This document shows positions 52,641 through 62,500 of a DNA stretch of 64,000 nucleotides, one piece after another. The stretch's first letter is position 1. Each line of letters begins with the position of its first letter. The notes beneath the pieces are model-generated. The model saw only the letters and a program-made list of their open reading frames with translations, was not told the origin of the DNA and did not search any database. The position numbers and the translations under genes are program-made. The DNA is from Sphingomonas sp. IBVSS2 (lineage in GTDB: Bacteria; Pseudomonadota; Alphaproteobacteria; Sphingomonadales; Sphingomonadaceae): assembly GCF_002127225.1 (NCBI RefSeq), contig NZ_NFUR01000002.1, forward strand, positions 842,146 through 906,145, written 5' to 3'.

Positions 52641-55109
52641 ATAAAAGGGGGCTTCGTGAATTTATCCGGGATGGGCGCCTTGGCGGCGTCGCTGGCGTGC
52701 GTTTGCCAGCCTGCCTTCGCGCAGGAAACCAGGAATGGCGAAGCGCCGCAGCGGGAAGTGAGCCGGGATCGCCCGGCGGTGCCCGGTGACGGCGAGGCGG
52801 AGCCCGAAGCCGGTGCCATCATCGTGACCGGCTCGCTGATCCGGGGGCTGCCGCGGGAATATATGGCCAGCCCGGTCTTCACGCGCGACCGGATCGACAT
52901 CAACCGATCGGGCGCTGGTTCGACGGCCGAGTTCCTGCTGACCATCCCGCAGAACTTCACCGGCGATCTGAGCGAATTCGCGACCACCGGCGCCGGTATC
53001 GGCAGCCCGCTCGGCGATGCGACGACCTACAACCAGTTTGACGGCTTTGCCGGCTTTGCGCTGCGCGGGCTCGCCTCGGATGCGACGCTGACGCTGCTCA
53101 ACGGCCGGCGCATGCCGTCGGTCGGGATGACCGAATCGCCGACCGTTTCGGTGCTGCCCTCGATGCTCATCGAGCGGATCGACATCATTCCGGATGGCGC
53201 CTCCGCCACCTATGGCGCCGATGCGGTCGCCGGCGTGGTCAATATCGTCACCCGCAAGCCCAAACAGGGCCTCGAAGTCGAAATTCGCAACGCGATGACG
53301 ACCGAGACCGGCAAGACCAGCCTCCAGGCCAGCGCGCTCGCCGGGCACAGCTGGAGCAGCGGTTCGATCTACGGCATGGCGATGTACCAGAAGCGCGCGC
53401 CCTTCACACGCGACCCCGTCCGCGTATCGGACGAATATCTCCAGATAGACGAGTTGCCCGACGAACTGCTCACCGGCTTCTATGCCGGCGGCCAGCAGTC
53501 CTTTGGCGACTTCACCTATTCGCTCGATGCTTCCTATTTCGAGCGCGAGCGCAGGTCGCAGCAGCGCTACCTGGACGAGCCCCAATATAATCGGCGCTTC
53601 CATACCGGCACCTCGGGCTATTCCTTCTACAACAATCTGCACTGGCAGGGGCGGGGGCTGACGGCCATCGACCTTTATGTCGATTACGGCCGCAACGATA
53701 CCAACAGCGATTCACGCCGCGCCACGGGCTCGCCCAGCTTCCGCAATTATTCGAACACGCTGTTCGTTGCCGAACTGCATGGGCAGACCCAGCTGTTCCG
53801 CCTGCCCGCGGGCCCGGTGATCGCGGCAGCCGGTGCGCAATATCGCGCCGAGACGCTCTGGACCGATGCGAGGATCTTCTTCAACCGAAGCGGCGGTTCG
53901 CGAAAGACCAAGTCGGTGTTCGGCGAGGTCAACGTGCCGCTGGTCGGTGTCGATCAGGCGGTCCCGCTGGTCCGTTCGCTGACCCTGTCGGCGGCCGGCC
54001 GCTACGAGGATCTGGGCTTCGATACCGCCTTCTCGCCCAAGCTCGGGCTGCGCTGGCAGGTCGATCGCTCGATCGCCTTGCGGGGAACCTATGCGCGCTC
54101 GTTCCTGGTGCCGCGCTTCCGCAGCACGATCGGCATTGCCGAGCAGGTCTCGATCGGGCTCTATCCCTACAAGTTCCTCGATCCCGCGCTGCAGAACCCG
54201 GCGCTTCCGGCGGGCCAGACGCTGGTGATGTATCGCGCCGGTGCCAATCCCGCGCTCAAGACGCAGAATGCCGATACCTTCACGATCGGCGCCGATCTTA
54301 CGCCGGCCTTTATTCCGGGCCTGACGATCAAGGCGGATTATTACCGCATCAAGATCACCGGCCGGGTGGGCAAGCCCACTCCCGATGACAGCCTGTCCGT
54401 TGCGGATCTCCAGATCTTCAACACCAGGAATCCGAGCATGGCGCAGCTGCAGGCCGTGCTGGGGAACCCGGATGTCTTCCGGCGCTTTGCCGAAGTGCCG
54501 GGCTATAATGGCGGCGAGCTGACCTTTTTCGACAATGCGGGCCAGGTGCCGACGAGCCTGTTGTCGCAGATCCAGCTGATCGCGGACATCCGCTCGCAAA
54601 ACTTCGCCATCGAATCCACCGACGGCATCGATCTGGATCTGGATTACAAGACCCGGCTGTTCGGAGGGACCGCCTCGTTCACCCTGTCGGGCCAGTATAT
54701 CCTCAACCTCGCGCTGAAGGCGGGCGGCGCGACTGCGATCTCGCGCCTCGACGGCTATGCCAAGCCGGCCGACCTGCGCTTCAACGGGACGATCGCCTGG
54801 GGCCGTAACGGCTTTTCGATCGGGTCGATGATCAATTATGTCGACGGCTTCGTGGACGATCGCGCCGGCCAGCCGCGCCGCCGGGTCGGATCCTTCACCA
54901 CCGCCTCGCTGTTCGCCAGCTTCGACCTTGGCCGCCTGTCGCGCGCATCCTGGCTGCGCGACACGACGCTCGAGCTCGTCGTTGCCAATGTGTTCGACCG
55001 GGTCCAGCCGCGGATCGTCGACGGGGTGGTGGGCTATGATCCGTACAACAACCCGCCCAATCCCAGAACCGTCGCCGTCACCTTGTCGAAGCGCTTCGGC
55101 GGTCCCTGA
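52626..55109 (+). CDS. TonB-dependent outer-membrane receptor
   Basis: Receptor of about 827 residues. The N-terminal signal is GMGALAASLACVCQPAFAQ; TonB-box-like AIIVTGSLI; plug with AEFLLTIPQNF, FALRGLASDATLTLLNGRRMP, IERIDIIPDGASATYGADAVAGVVNIVTRKP (described in parts); barrel to the C-terminal VTLSKRFGGP, which lacks the usual final aromatic residue (Phe is four from the end). Starts: ATG at 52626 or 52629 after GAAGGA, or GTG at 52656 after AAGGGGG; the promoter-like element at 52586 argues against the GTG at 52596. Divergent from the AraC regulator. No partner enzyme is adjacent, so the ligand is open. Confidence 0.92.
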   Translation: MMQHIIKGGFVNLSGMGALAASLACVCQPAFAQETRNGEAPQREVSRDRPAVPGDGEAEPEAGAIIVTGSLIRGLPREYMASPVFTRDRIDINRSGAGSTAEFLLTIPQNFTGDLSEFATTGAGIGSPLGDATTYNQFDGFAGFALRGLASDATLTLLNGRRMPSVGMTESPTVSVLPSMLIERIDIIPDGASATYGADAVAGVVNIVTRKPKQGLEVEIRNAMTTETGKTSLQASALAGHSWSSGSIYGMAMYQKRAPFTRDPVRVSDEYLQIDELPDELLTGFYAGGQQSFGDFTYSLDASYFERERRSQQRYLDEPQYNRRFHTGTSGYSFYNNLHWQGRGLTAIDLYVDYGRNDTNSDSRRATGSPSFRNYSNTLFVAELHGQTQLFRLPAGPVIAAAGAQYRAETLWTDARIFFNRSGGSRKTKSVFGEVNVPLVGVDQAVPLVRSLTLSAAGRYEDLGFDTAFSPKLGLRWQVDRSIALRGTYARSFLVPRFRSTIGIAEQVSIGLYPYKFLDPALQNPALPAGQTLVMYRAGANPALKTQNADTFTIGADLTPAFIPGLTIKADYYRIKITGRVGKPTPDDSLSVADLQIFNTRNPSMAQLQAVLGNPDVFRRFAEVPGYNGGELTFFDNAGQVPTSLLSQIQLIADIRSQNFAIESTDGIDLDLDYKTRLFGGTASFTLSGQYILNLALKAGGATAISRLDGYAKPADLRFNGTIAWGRNGFSIGSMINYVDGFVDDRAGQPRRRVGSFTTASLFASFDLGRLSRASWLRDTTLELVVANVFDRVQPRIVDGVVGYDPYNNPPNPRTVAVTLSKRFGGP

Positions 55110-55161
55110 GCGGGGGCGGTGGCGCTTGTGGAGCGTCAACCACGATGCCCCCGATCGCCAC

Positions 55162-55815
55162 CTAGGAGACAGCTTCCACCAGCAGGGTGGGTCGCCTCTC
55201 GCCATTCTCGTCCCAACCCGCATCCTCTTCCAGGCCGCGTAGCGTTCGATAACGCATGGGGCGAATGAAATCCCGGCTCTCGGGGGCAATGAATCTTACC
55301 CCGGTGCAACCACTCTCCAGAACTGAGACTGCCATTGCATCCGAGCAAAACATCGATCCGAGATATTGTTCGTCCCGAAAGAGCGGAAATTGAGGTACGG
55401 CTCGGATGTCAATGGACTCCGGCTCATAGATGAAGGGGTCGCCCAGACCTGCTCGCGAAATCGACTCGGTCACGGCAACGCTCATGATCATGTAGTTCAG
55501 GGATCGCGGGGTTGCCGAAGAGGCGGAGGCATCGACGGGGAAATAGTCCACGATCTCCCCCGGCAGGGCCATCGTCCGTCGGAGCCGCTCCGACACAAGA
55601 ATATGCGCTTCCCAGCTGAAACAATCCACGTCGAAGGACGGCATCGTCAGTGCAAGCTGCGCCACGGGAAACGGCGTCGACCGCTTTTCCCCCGGCGTCA
55701 TCCCCGCATCATATAGCGCATCCGAATTCAGGAAACGGCAATGCTCTGCGAATTCGGCAGGCTCGATATGATCGGGCATCCAAGGCGCGAATTCCCAAAT
55801 TCTCTCCATCGCCAT
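55162..55815 (-). CDS. Imm11-like (DUF1629) immunity protein
   Basis: Protein of about 217 residues. The pattern SWEAHILVSERLRRTM, then DYFPV, LNYMIMSVAVTESISR, IDIRAVPQFPLFRDEQYLGSMFCSDAM (described in part) and SGCTGVRFIAPES matches the Imm11 family of polymorphic-toxin immunity proteins, cytoplasmic antidotes found beside Rhs and other toxin genes. It lies on the same strand downstream of the Rhs gene and its AT-rich neighbour. A TTG at 55860 is in frame, but ATG at 55815 or 55809 (AGGGG before it) is more likely. It may neutralise this or another, displaced, toxin tip. Base composition is intermediate between the AT-rich gene and the genome. Confidence 0.7.
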   Translation of the reverse strand: MAMERIWEFAPWMPDHIEPAEFAEHCRFLNSDALYDAGMTPGEKRSTPFPVAQLALTMPSFDVDCFSWEAHILVSERLRRTMALPGEIVDYFPVDASASSATPRSLNYMIMSVAVTESISRAGLGDPFIYEPESIDIRAVPQFPLFRDEQYLGSMFCSDAMAVSVLESGCTGVRFIAPESRDFIRPMRYRTLRGLEEDAGWDENGERRPTLLVEAVS

Positions 55816-55948
55816 ACCCCTAGTGCCGGCTTCGAGGCCGAACCCGGTCGGCAATCGCAAGCGCTTGCCGTGCCGCTACGCGCAGATGGAGGCCCCACTC
55901 TGTCAACTGAGCCTGAAGGCGTTATCCTAGATGGTGCTATCAGGTCTT

Positions 55949-56596
55949 TTAATCGTCTATAGAAAATTTTATCATTACCACTTGGATATCGTGACCGTAT
56001 TTAAGTATTTCTTTAGAAGGAAGAACAGGGAACTTGCCGGCATCCCTTGATAGGGATACTAGATCATTCTTTGTTGCAACAACAATTTCAACGAAAACTC
56101 CTTTTGCGGCGGGGTTTTGAAAGCCCAGGGTATATAATTTATCTCCATGGCGCGGATTGAAATTTTCATATGGTCCCGCAGCATGAAGAGGGGTGCGGAC
56201 ATGATAAGCCTCGCCGAACATTCCATTCACATCGGCAAGCGTTAAATGGTTTTCGTAACCCACTCTGCATTGAAATTTATCAATGAATATATTCTTTGTT
56301 CCGCTTGGAAGTACATCATCACGATTGTCAATCGGATAGCATTTTCCCAGATTTTTGTAATCTATATATAAGGTTCTTGATCGATCATCGAGAGATATTG
56401 GGCCAAATCTAGAGAATTTCTCTCTGAATTCGATATAGGGCACTCGATTCTCTGAAATAATTTCAGAGAACTCTGATATGCTATTGCAGTTATTGCATTT
56501 TTCCATGCCGGCGCCGTCCCCGCCAAAACAAGAAGGAATGCTCGCGAACAGGTTCAACGCGGCCAATAGGCCTTGAGTTTTGCAGCCGTACGCCAT
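55949..56596 (-). CDS. AT-rich gene overlapping the Rhs gene end, putative immunity protein
   Basis: Protein of 215 residues with no family I recognise. The N-terminus (GLLAALNLFASIPSCFGG) is hydrophobic and ends in a Cys that could be a poor lipobox, so export is possible but uncertain; the mature part begins MEKCNNCNSISEF with a CxxC. The ATG at 56596 has a very good ribosome site (GAGGAG, eight bases before) and lies 43 bases inside the Rhs coding sequence, so the genes overlap and are coupled. Codon use and base content (around 40 % GC) are unlike the genome and like the toxin tip just upstream. Position, overlap and composition make it the likely immunity gene for the zinc-peptidase tip; there is no direct sequence proof. 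Confidence 0.65.
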   Translation of the reverse strand: MAYGCKTQGLLAALNLFASIPSCFGGDGAGMEKCNNCNSISEFSEIISENRVPYIEFREKFSRFGPISLDDRSRTLYIDYKNLGKCYPIDNRDDVLPSGTKNIFIDKFQCRVGYENHLTLADVNGMFGEAYHVRTPLHAAGPYENFNPRHGDKLYTLGFQNPAAKGVFVEIVVATKNDLVSLSRDAGKFPVLPSKEILKYGHDIQVVMIKFSIDD

Positions 56597-59500
56597 GCAT
56601 CATGCTCCTCAGGCAAGTTTCTATATTGCGCATACAGAGATGGATTGCTCGCAAAATCTGGCGTGGTCAGCACGGTAGTACGGATCCCGCTGTTAGGCCC
56701 GTGGAAGCTATCGGCCATTGCCATGAAATAGGCAGCTTTAGGTCCGTTGGGATTAACCGGCCGCGCATAGGCGGCAGATGCCAGCGCCTCCGCCGGGCGA
56801 ACTCCAAACGATACGGCCAAAGTATTCTTAGGATACTTCTTTCCCGCAAATATCTGCAAGATATGGAAATCCTGCTCTGCGTGCCTGGTTTCGTGATATA
56901 TTGTATCGGAAAGAGCCTTGAATCCATTGTAAGTAATTTTCCTGGAAAAAACCTTCAGATTCAAGTTAATCGCATGGTCAGCGGTATCATAATATGCCGA
57001 CGAGCCATCTTCTGCTCGATCCTTGTTATTTACAAACTTCAACCCAGGAATGCCTTCAAGGGAGAGTTGGGCATTGGCCAGCTCCAGGAATCTCTTTTCT
57101 CTCTCAATGGGCTTCAGCTTATTCCAGTCTTTATAGAGGCGATAAGCATCCTTTGTATATTTCTCGACGCGATCGTCTCTATCCAGGCCGACTTGAAAAT
57201 CTGGTGCAATGAAAAGACTTTTTATTTTGTCCAGGCTTTGCCCAGGCTTCAATCCATTTAGTGCGGCGATACGATCCGCAGATATGCCATATCGCGCGCT
57301 GAGTGCGTCCAGAGTATCTCCTGGCATAATGGTAATCCGGCCAGGGCTGGCTTGCCCACCTGCCTTGAGCGGACTTAGCGCCAGCTCGCCTGAGGGCTGC
57401 TCCTTTTCACGATCAAGCTTGGCTTGCTCGAGGGCGCCCTTGCCCAGCGACACGGCAAACTGCGCCAGCGTATCCGGCAATGCCGCGATGACGTTATCGC
57501 CGAAGTCGCTTCCTTCGACCAGGGAACGGGTCGCGGCGTTCGCGATGTTGTTCGCCATCCCCGCCGCGAGCCCCTTGAGCGAGTTGTCGAGGTGGAAGCC
57601 CGTCAGATCGGAGTTGTACTTCAGCGCGCCGCCGACCGCCGCTCCCGCAGCCGCGCCGACGCCCGCCGCGGCGACGCCGGCCCAGTCGAACTTGGGCTGC
57701 AGACCGGTGGCCACCGCGACGCCTTGCGAGACCGCGCTTGAGATCACCCCGTTGATCGCCGCACTGGCGATCTTGTTGCCGACATCGACGACCATGCCGA
57801 GCTTATCCAGGCCCTGCGCCACGCCCGCCGTGATCGCCGTCATCGCCAAGCTCTTGAAACTGAACTTGTCCTGGATGCCCGTGGCAATGCCGACGCCTTG
57901 GCTGACGATGTTACCGGCCACCGCACCGCCAACTGGGCCAATCAGTGGCGCGGTCACGATCGTCACCGCGATTGCGACCACCGCCAGCAATATCTGCCCG
58001 AACACCCCGCACTTGTTCTTCTTCGCGCCAGCCTTTTGCGGCTGCGGGGTCGTCGGGCTGGTGTCGCCGAGGATGTCGGCGGGATTATAGGGGTTGAACG
58101 TGCTCGCGTTGTTGGTCGAGCGCAGCACGCCCGAGGGGATGGTGAGCGTCTGGCCCTGGACCAGGGCGCCCGCGCCGGCCATGCCGTTCGCGTCGGCGAG
58201 GCGATACCAGAGCGAACTGTCGCCCCAGAGCTGTGCCGCGATCGACTGGAGCGTATCGCCGGTGCGCACCGTGTAGCTGCCGCCAGCGCCGCCCTGGCTG
58301 TAACTGGTCAGCCCGGAGAAGCTCTGGTCGAAATCGGCATAGGCCGAGCCATAACTGGCCCCGTTCTGGAACGCCCCGTTGCCCGGCAGCGCGATGCGCC
58401 CGTTGATCGAGCTCTGGTAATCGGTGTTCTGGGTGCCGTTGTTGCCGGTATACCCCATCTGCTTGCCGTTGAAGCGGTACCAGACCTCGTGCGGATCGCC
58501 GAGATTGGGATTGTTGTCATATTCGTCGCGCCGGATCGCCTGGCCGTTCATGTCGTTGGTGAACGAGATCGAGTGCGGCCGGCCATCGCCGACCCAGACG
58601 GAGAGCAGCTGGCCCGAGGCGCCATAGCTGAAATTGGAAGTCTGTGCCGCCTGGCCGGACTGCGCATAGGTGGTGCTGGCCTGCACCGCCCCCGCGTACC
58701 AGACGAAGCTGTTCGTCGTCGTCGCGTAGTTCTGGTAGCCGCCGTTCTTGTACGTCGTCGTCGAGACGCTCACCGCGGCGCCCAGCGCATAGTTGCTGCC
58801 GAAGCCGAAGTCGGTGGAGCTGTAGGTGGTGATCGTGTCCGAGCCCTGGCGCTGGACGGTCACCTCGGACTCGACCTGTCCCCGCAAATTATAGGTCAGC
58901 GTATGATCATAGGCGGCGCTGTAGCCATAGCCCAGCCAGTCGACCTGGCGGGTGACGCGGCCCATGCCGTCATAATAATAATTGGCCTTCAGCCCTCCCG
59001 TTGCGGGCGGCGCCGTTACCGCGAGCGTGCCGTCGCCATTGTCGGAATAGCCGCTCTCCGCGAGATAGACGGCGGACAGGCGGCCGTCCGCGTCATAGGC
59101 ATAGTCCTCGCGCCGCTCGGCCTCATAGGGGACCATGGCGTTGACGCTGACCCAATCGCCCCATCCGCCGGCGGCGTTCGGATCATATTGCATGTAGCTG
59201 ACCATGCCCTCGGTCATCACGTTGCGGGTCGACTGCACCCGCTCGCCCGCGACGTTATAGGCGAGGTCGATCCCCTGCGTGCCCCGCACGATCGAACTGC
59301 CCGAGAGCTGGCCCTTCGACGTGACGACGCGGTTCATCGCGTCATAGCGGTACCAATAGTCCTGGTTGCTCTGGTACCAGGGGTTCCCGTTCTGATCGAG
59401 CACGTAATAGGTGGCGTAGGTGCGGCGGACATTGCCGTTCGCGTCATAGCTATAGGCGATGCTGGCGGCGGGCGTGGTGCCGTTGCCGCTCTCCGCCCAG

Positions 59501-62500
59501 CTGGTCATCCGCCCCAGCGCGTCATAGCCGGCGGTGGCGTTCTGATAGGTGGTCGTGGAAGTCGAATATTCCCAGTTCGACACCCAATATTGGTCATAAT
59601 AGCCGTAGTCGTAATAATATTCGTACCAGCCATTGTCGTACCATCCGCCATTTTCGACGGTATAGCTTTCGGTCAGCTTGTTGCCGCCCGCGTCATAGCT
59701 GTAGCTGGTCTTCTTGATCTGATAGGTTTCGCCGAGATTGTTCGGCGCCGTGACGGGCGAGCCATAGCCGCTGGTCATCGACCCCAGCAGGCCGGTATTC
59801 AGGTAATTATAGTTGACCGTCTCGCCGCCGGTGCGCTGGATCATGCGCCCGGCATAGTCATAGTTGAAGCTGGTGGCGTGGCCGCCCAGGTCGACGGTGT
59901 AGAGGACATGGCCGAACATGTCCTCCTGCTGCACCGAGGTGCGGCCATTGGCGTAGGTCGTGGTCTGGTACCAGCCGCCGAAGCTGCCCAGGCCGTTGGT
60001 CGACTGCCAGGACCAGACATAGCTGATGGTGGTTGCGGCCCCCATGGCGTCATCGCCGAAGGCGACCTGGCGGACCACGCGGCCCTGGACGTCATAGTCG
60101 GTCCGCTCGACATTGTCGGTGCCGTAATGGGAGTTCCAGTGCCGGATGCGCTGGCCGAGCACGTCATAGGCATAATATTCGGCCTGGCCGCTCGGGCGAG
60201 TCACCTGGGTCAGGCGGCCCATCGCGTCATAGTCCATCGCGGTGGTGCGATTGACCTCGTCGGTCACCCGGCGCAGGTCGCCGAACCGGTCATAGCCCTT
60301 CTTGAGAATGCCGCCATCGGCATGCCATTCCCAGGAGACCAGCGCCTCGGTGGCGCCATAGCCGGTTCCCGCGAGAAGCCGGCGCGTCGTGCGGTTCCCA
60401 TTGGCATCCTGCACGCCGATCGTACGGCCGGCGAGATCGTAATAATAATAGTCGGTGGGGTTCGTCCAATAGCTGTAATTATATTCGGTGGTGATCTGGA
60501 CCGACGGGCGCTGGATCATCGTCGCGCGGCCCATGCTGTTGTAGGTGTAGCTGGTCTGGTTGCCGCGCGCGTCGCGTTCCCAGGCGACCTCGCCGAACGC
60601 GTTGTAGCCGCGGGCGATGGTCAGGTTCACCAACCCGCCTGTCTCGCTCAGCTGGCGCTGGGTCTGGATCGTCGAAGTAGCCTGGCCGCGCCGGTCATAG
60701 GCGTTGATGGTGACGTTGGTGCCATCGACGTACAGGCTGCCGAGCGGGGAGGTGAAGCCGTTGGTTACCGCGGAGATGGCACCGTCTAGCTCGTACGAGC
60801 CGATCCAGCTGCCCTCGCTTTCGATCGCAGCGGTCTGGTTCCCCTTGCCGTCATAGACGAAGAAGCGCCACACGCCGTCGCCCGAGTTGGTCTTGTAGAG
60901 CCGCCCGGCACCGTCATAATAGAATTTCTCCTGCCAGCCGTCGTTGAGGCCGCGCTGCGACATTTCGCCATAGGCATTATATTGGGTCTGGCGGACGTCG
61001 CCCTTGATCCAGGCCGAACCATTCCAGCTGCCAGCCACCTGCGAGGTTACCCGGCCCAGCACGTCGCGCGTGTAGAGCATGCCCTCATAGGCGCTGCTGC
61101 CGTCCGACTTCTGACGGGAATAATTCTGGCGGACGAGGTTGCCGGCGAGGTCGTAATAGTGATCGAAGACTGCGCCAGAAGGGTCGATCATCGTCAACAG
61201 CCGCTGGCCGGCGCCATAGATGTATCGCGTGATGCGGTCGCCGCCGTTCAGATCCTCCGCGCCCTGGCGGGTCATCGTCAGATTGTTGACGCCGTTGTAA
61301 TAGTAACGAACCGTTGGGCGGATCGGATCGTCGCCGTTGTAATATTCCTTGTACGGCGCGCGGCTTTCCTGGGTCAGGCGTCCGGTCGCGTCATAGCTGT
61401 AGTCGATATAGTCGCCGGTCGCCTCGGTCTTGCGGGTGACCTGGCCCAGCCCGTTATAGCTGTAGCTGATCGTGGCGGTGCCCGAGGTGCCGTAGAGCTG
61501 GCCGCTATAGATATCGACGCCGTACGCCTCGACGTTCAGCCGCTGCTCGGTGAGCCGGCGGCCATTGCGATCATAGGTGAAGTTGGTGATGCGGTCCGCG
61601 CCGGCATCCGGCACGCCGGGCTGGCTCGAGACGGTCGCGCCGCTCGTCTGCGTCGCATAGCGGCGCTCGCTGGTGACGTTGCCCTCGCCGTCGAGCGTCC
61701 AGCGGGTGACATAGCCTTCCTGGTCGACCTGGGCGACCTTGCCGCCACGCTTGTCATAATAGGAATAGGTGCTGGCGCCATTGCCGTCGGTTGCCCGCAC
61801 GACATTTCCGACCACGTCATACTCGAAGCTGGTGGTGACCGGCGCGGTGGTGGTGACGAAGGAAGAGCCGTTCCACGAGCCCGTCCGTACCCCGGCCACG
61901 CTGGTGGTGAGCAGCCGGTTGACATTGTCATAGGTATAGCTGGTCTGGCGCAGGTCGCCGCCCGGCGCCGCCGGCGGGGTCCCGCCCGCAGCGGCCGGCA
62001 GCGAGACCGGCGAACCATAGGTCCGCGAGGCGCTCATGTTGCCCGCAGCGTCATAGCTGTAGGTGGACAGGGTGCCGACCGCGGTGATGTCCGCGATCTT
62101 CCGGTTCAGGTCGTCATAATAGAAGAGCGTGCGGCCGCCATTGGCATTGGTCGTCTCGATCAGGTTGCCGCGCGTATCGTATTTGTAGCGCTCGATCACC
62201 GCGGCGTAGATGACGCCGATATGGTTGGACTGATCGATATAGCCGACCGTGTCGCCGCGCTTCTCGATCAGCCGGTCCGCCTTGTCGTAGACATAGGAAG
62301 TGTAGCGGTGCTCGGCGAGGTTATAGGCCTCGTCCGTCCAGATGCGGTTGCCCCGCGCATCATAGCCGAACTTGTTGGTCACCGTCGCGGCGACGATGTT
62401 GCCCAGATTGTCGATCGAAGCCATTGGCAGCGTCTCGGAGACGAGCAGGCCGCGCCGGTCGAAGACATTGGTAGTGACGCCGCCCAGCTTGTTGCGAACC

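Noticed and set aside
52436..52987. 183-codon minus-strand frame between araC and the TonB receptor
   Set aside because: Mostly antisense to the receptor's signal and plug sequence, with Ser/Ala/Arg-rich composition and no recognisable domain.
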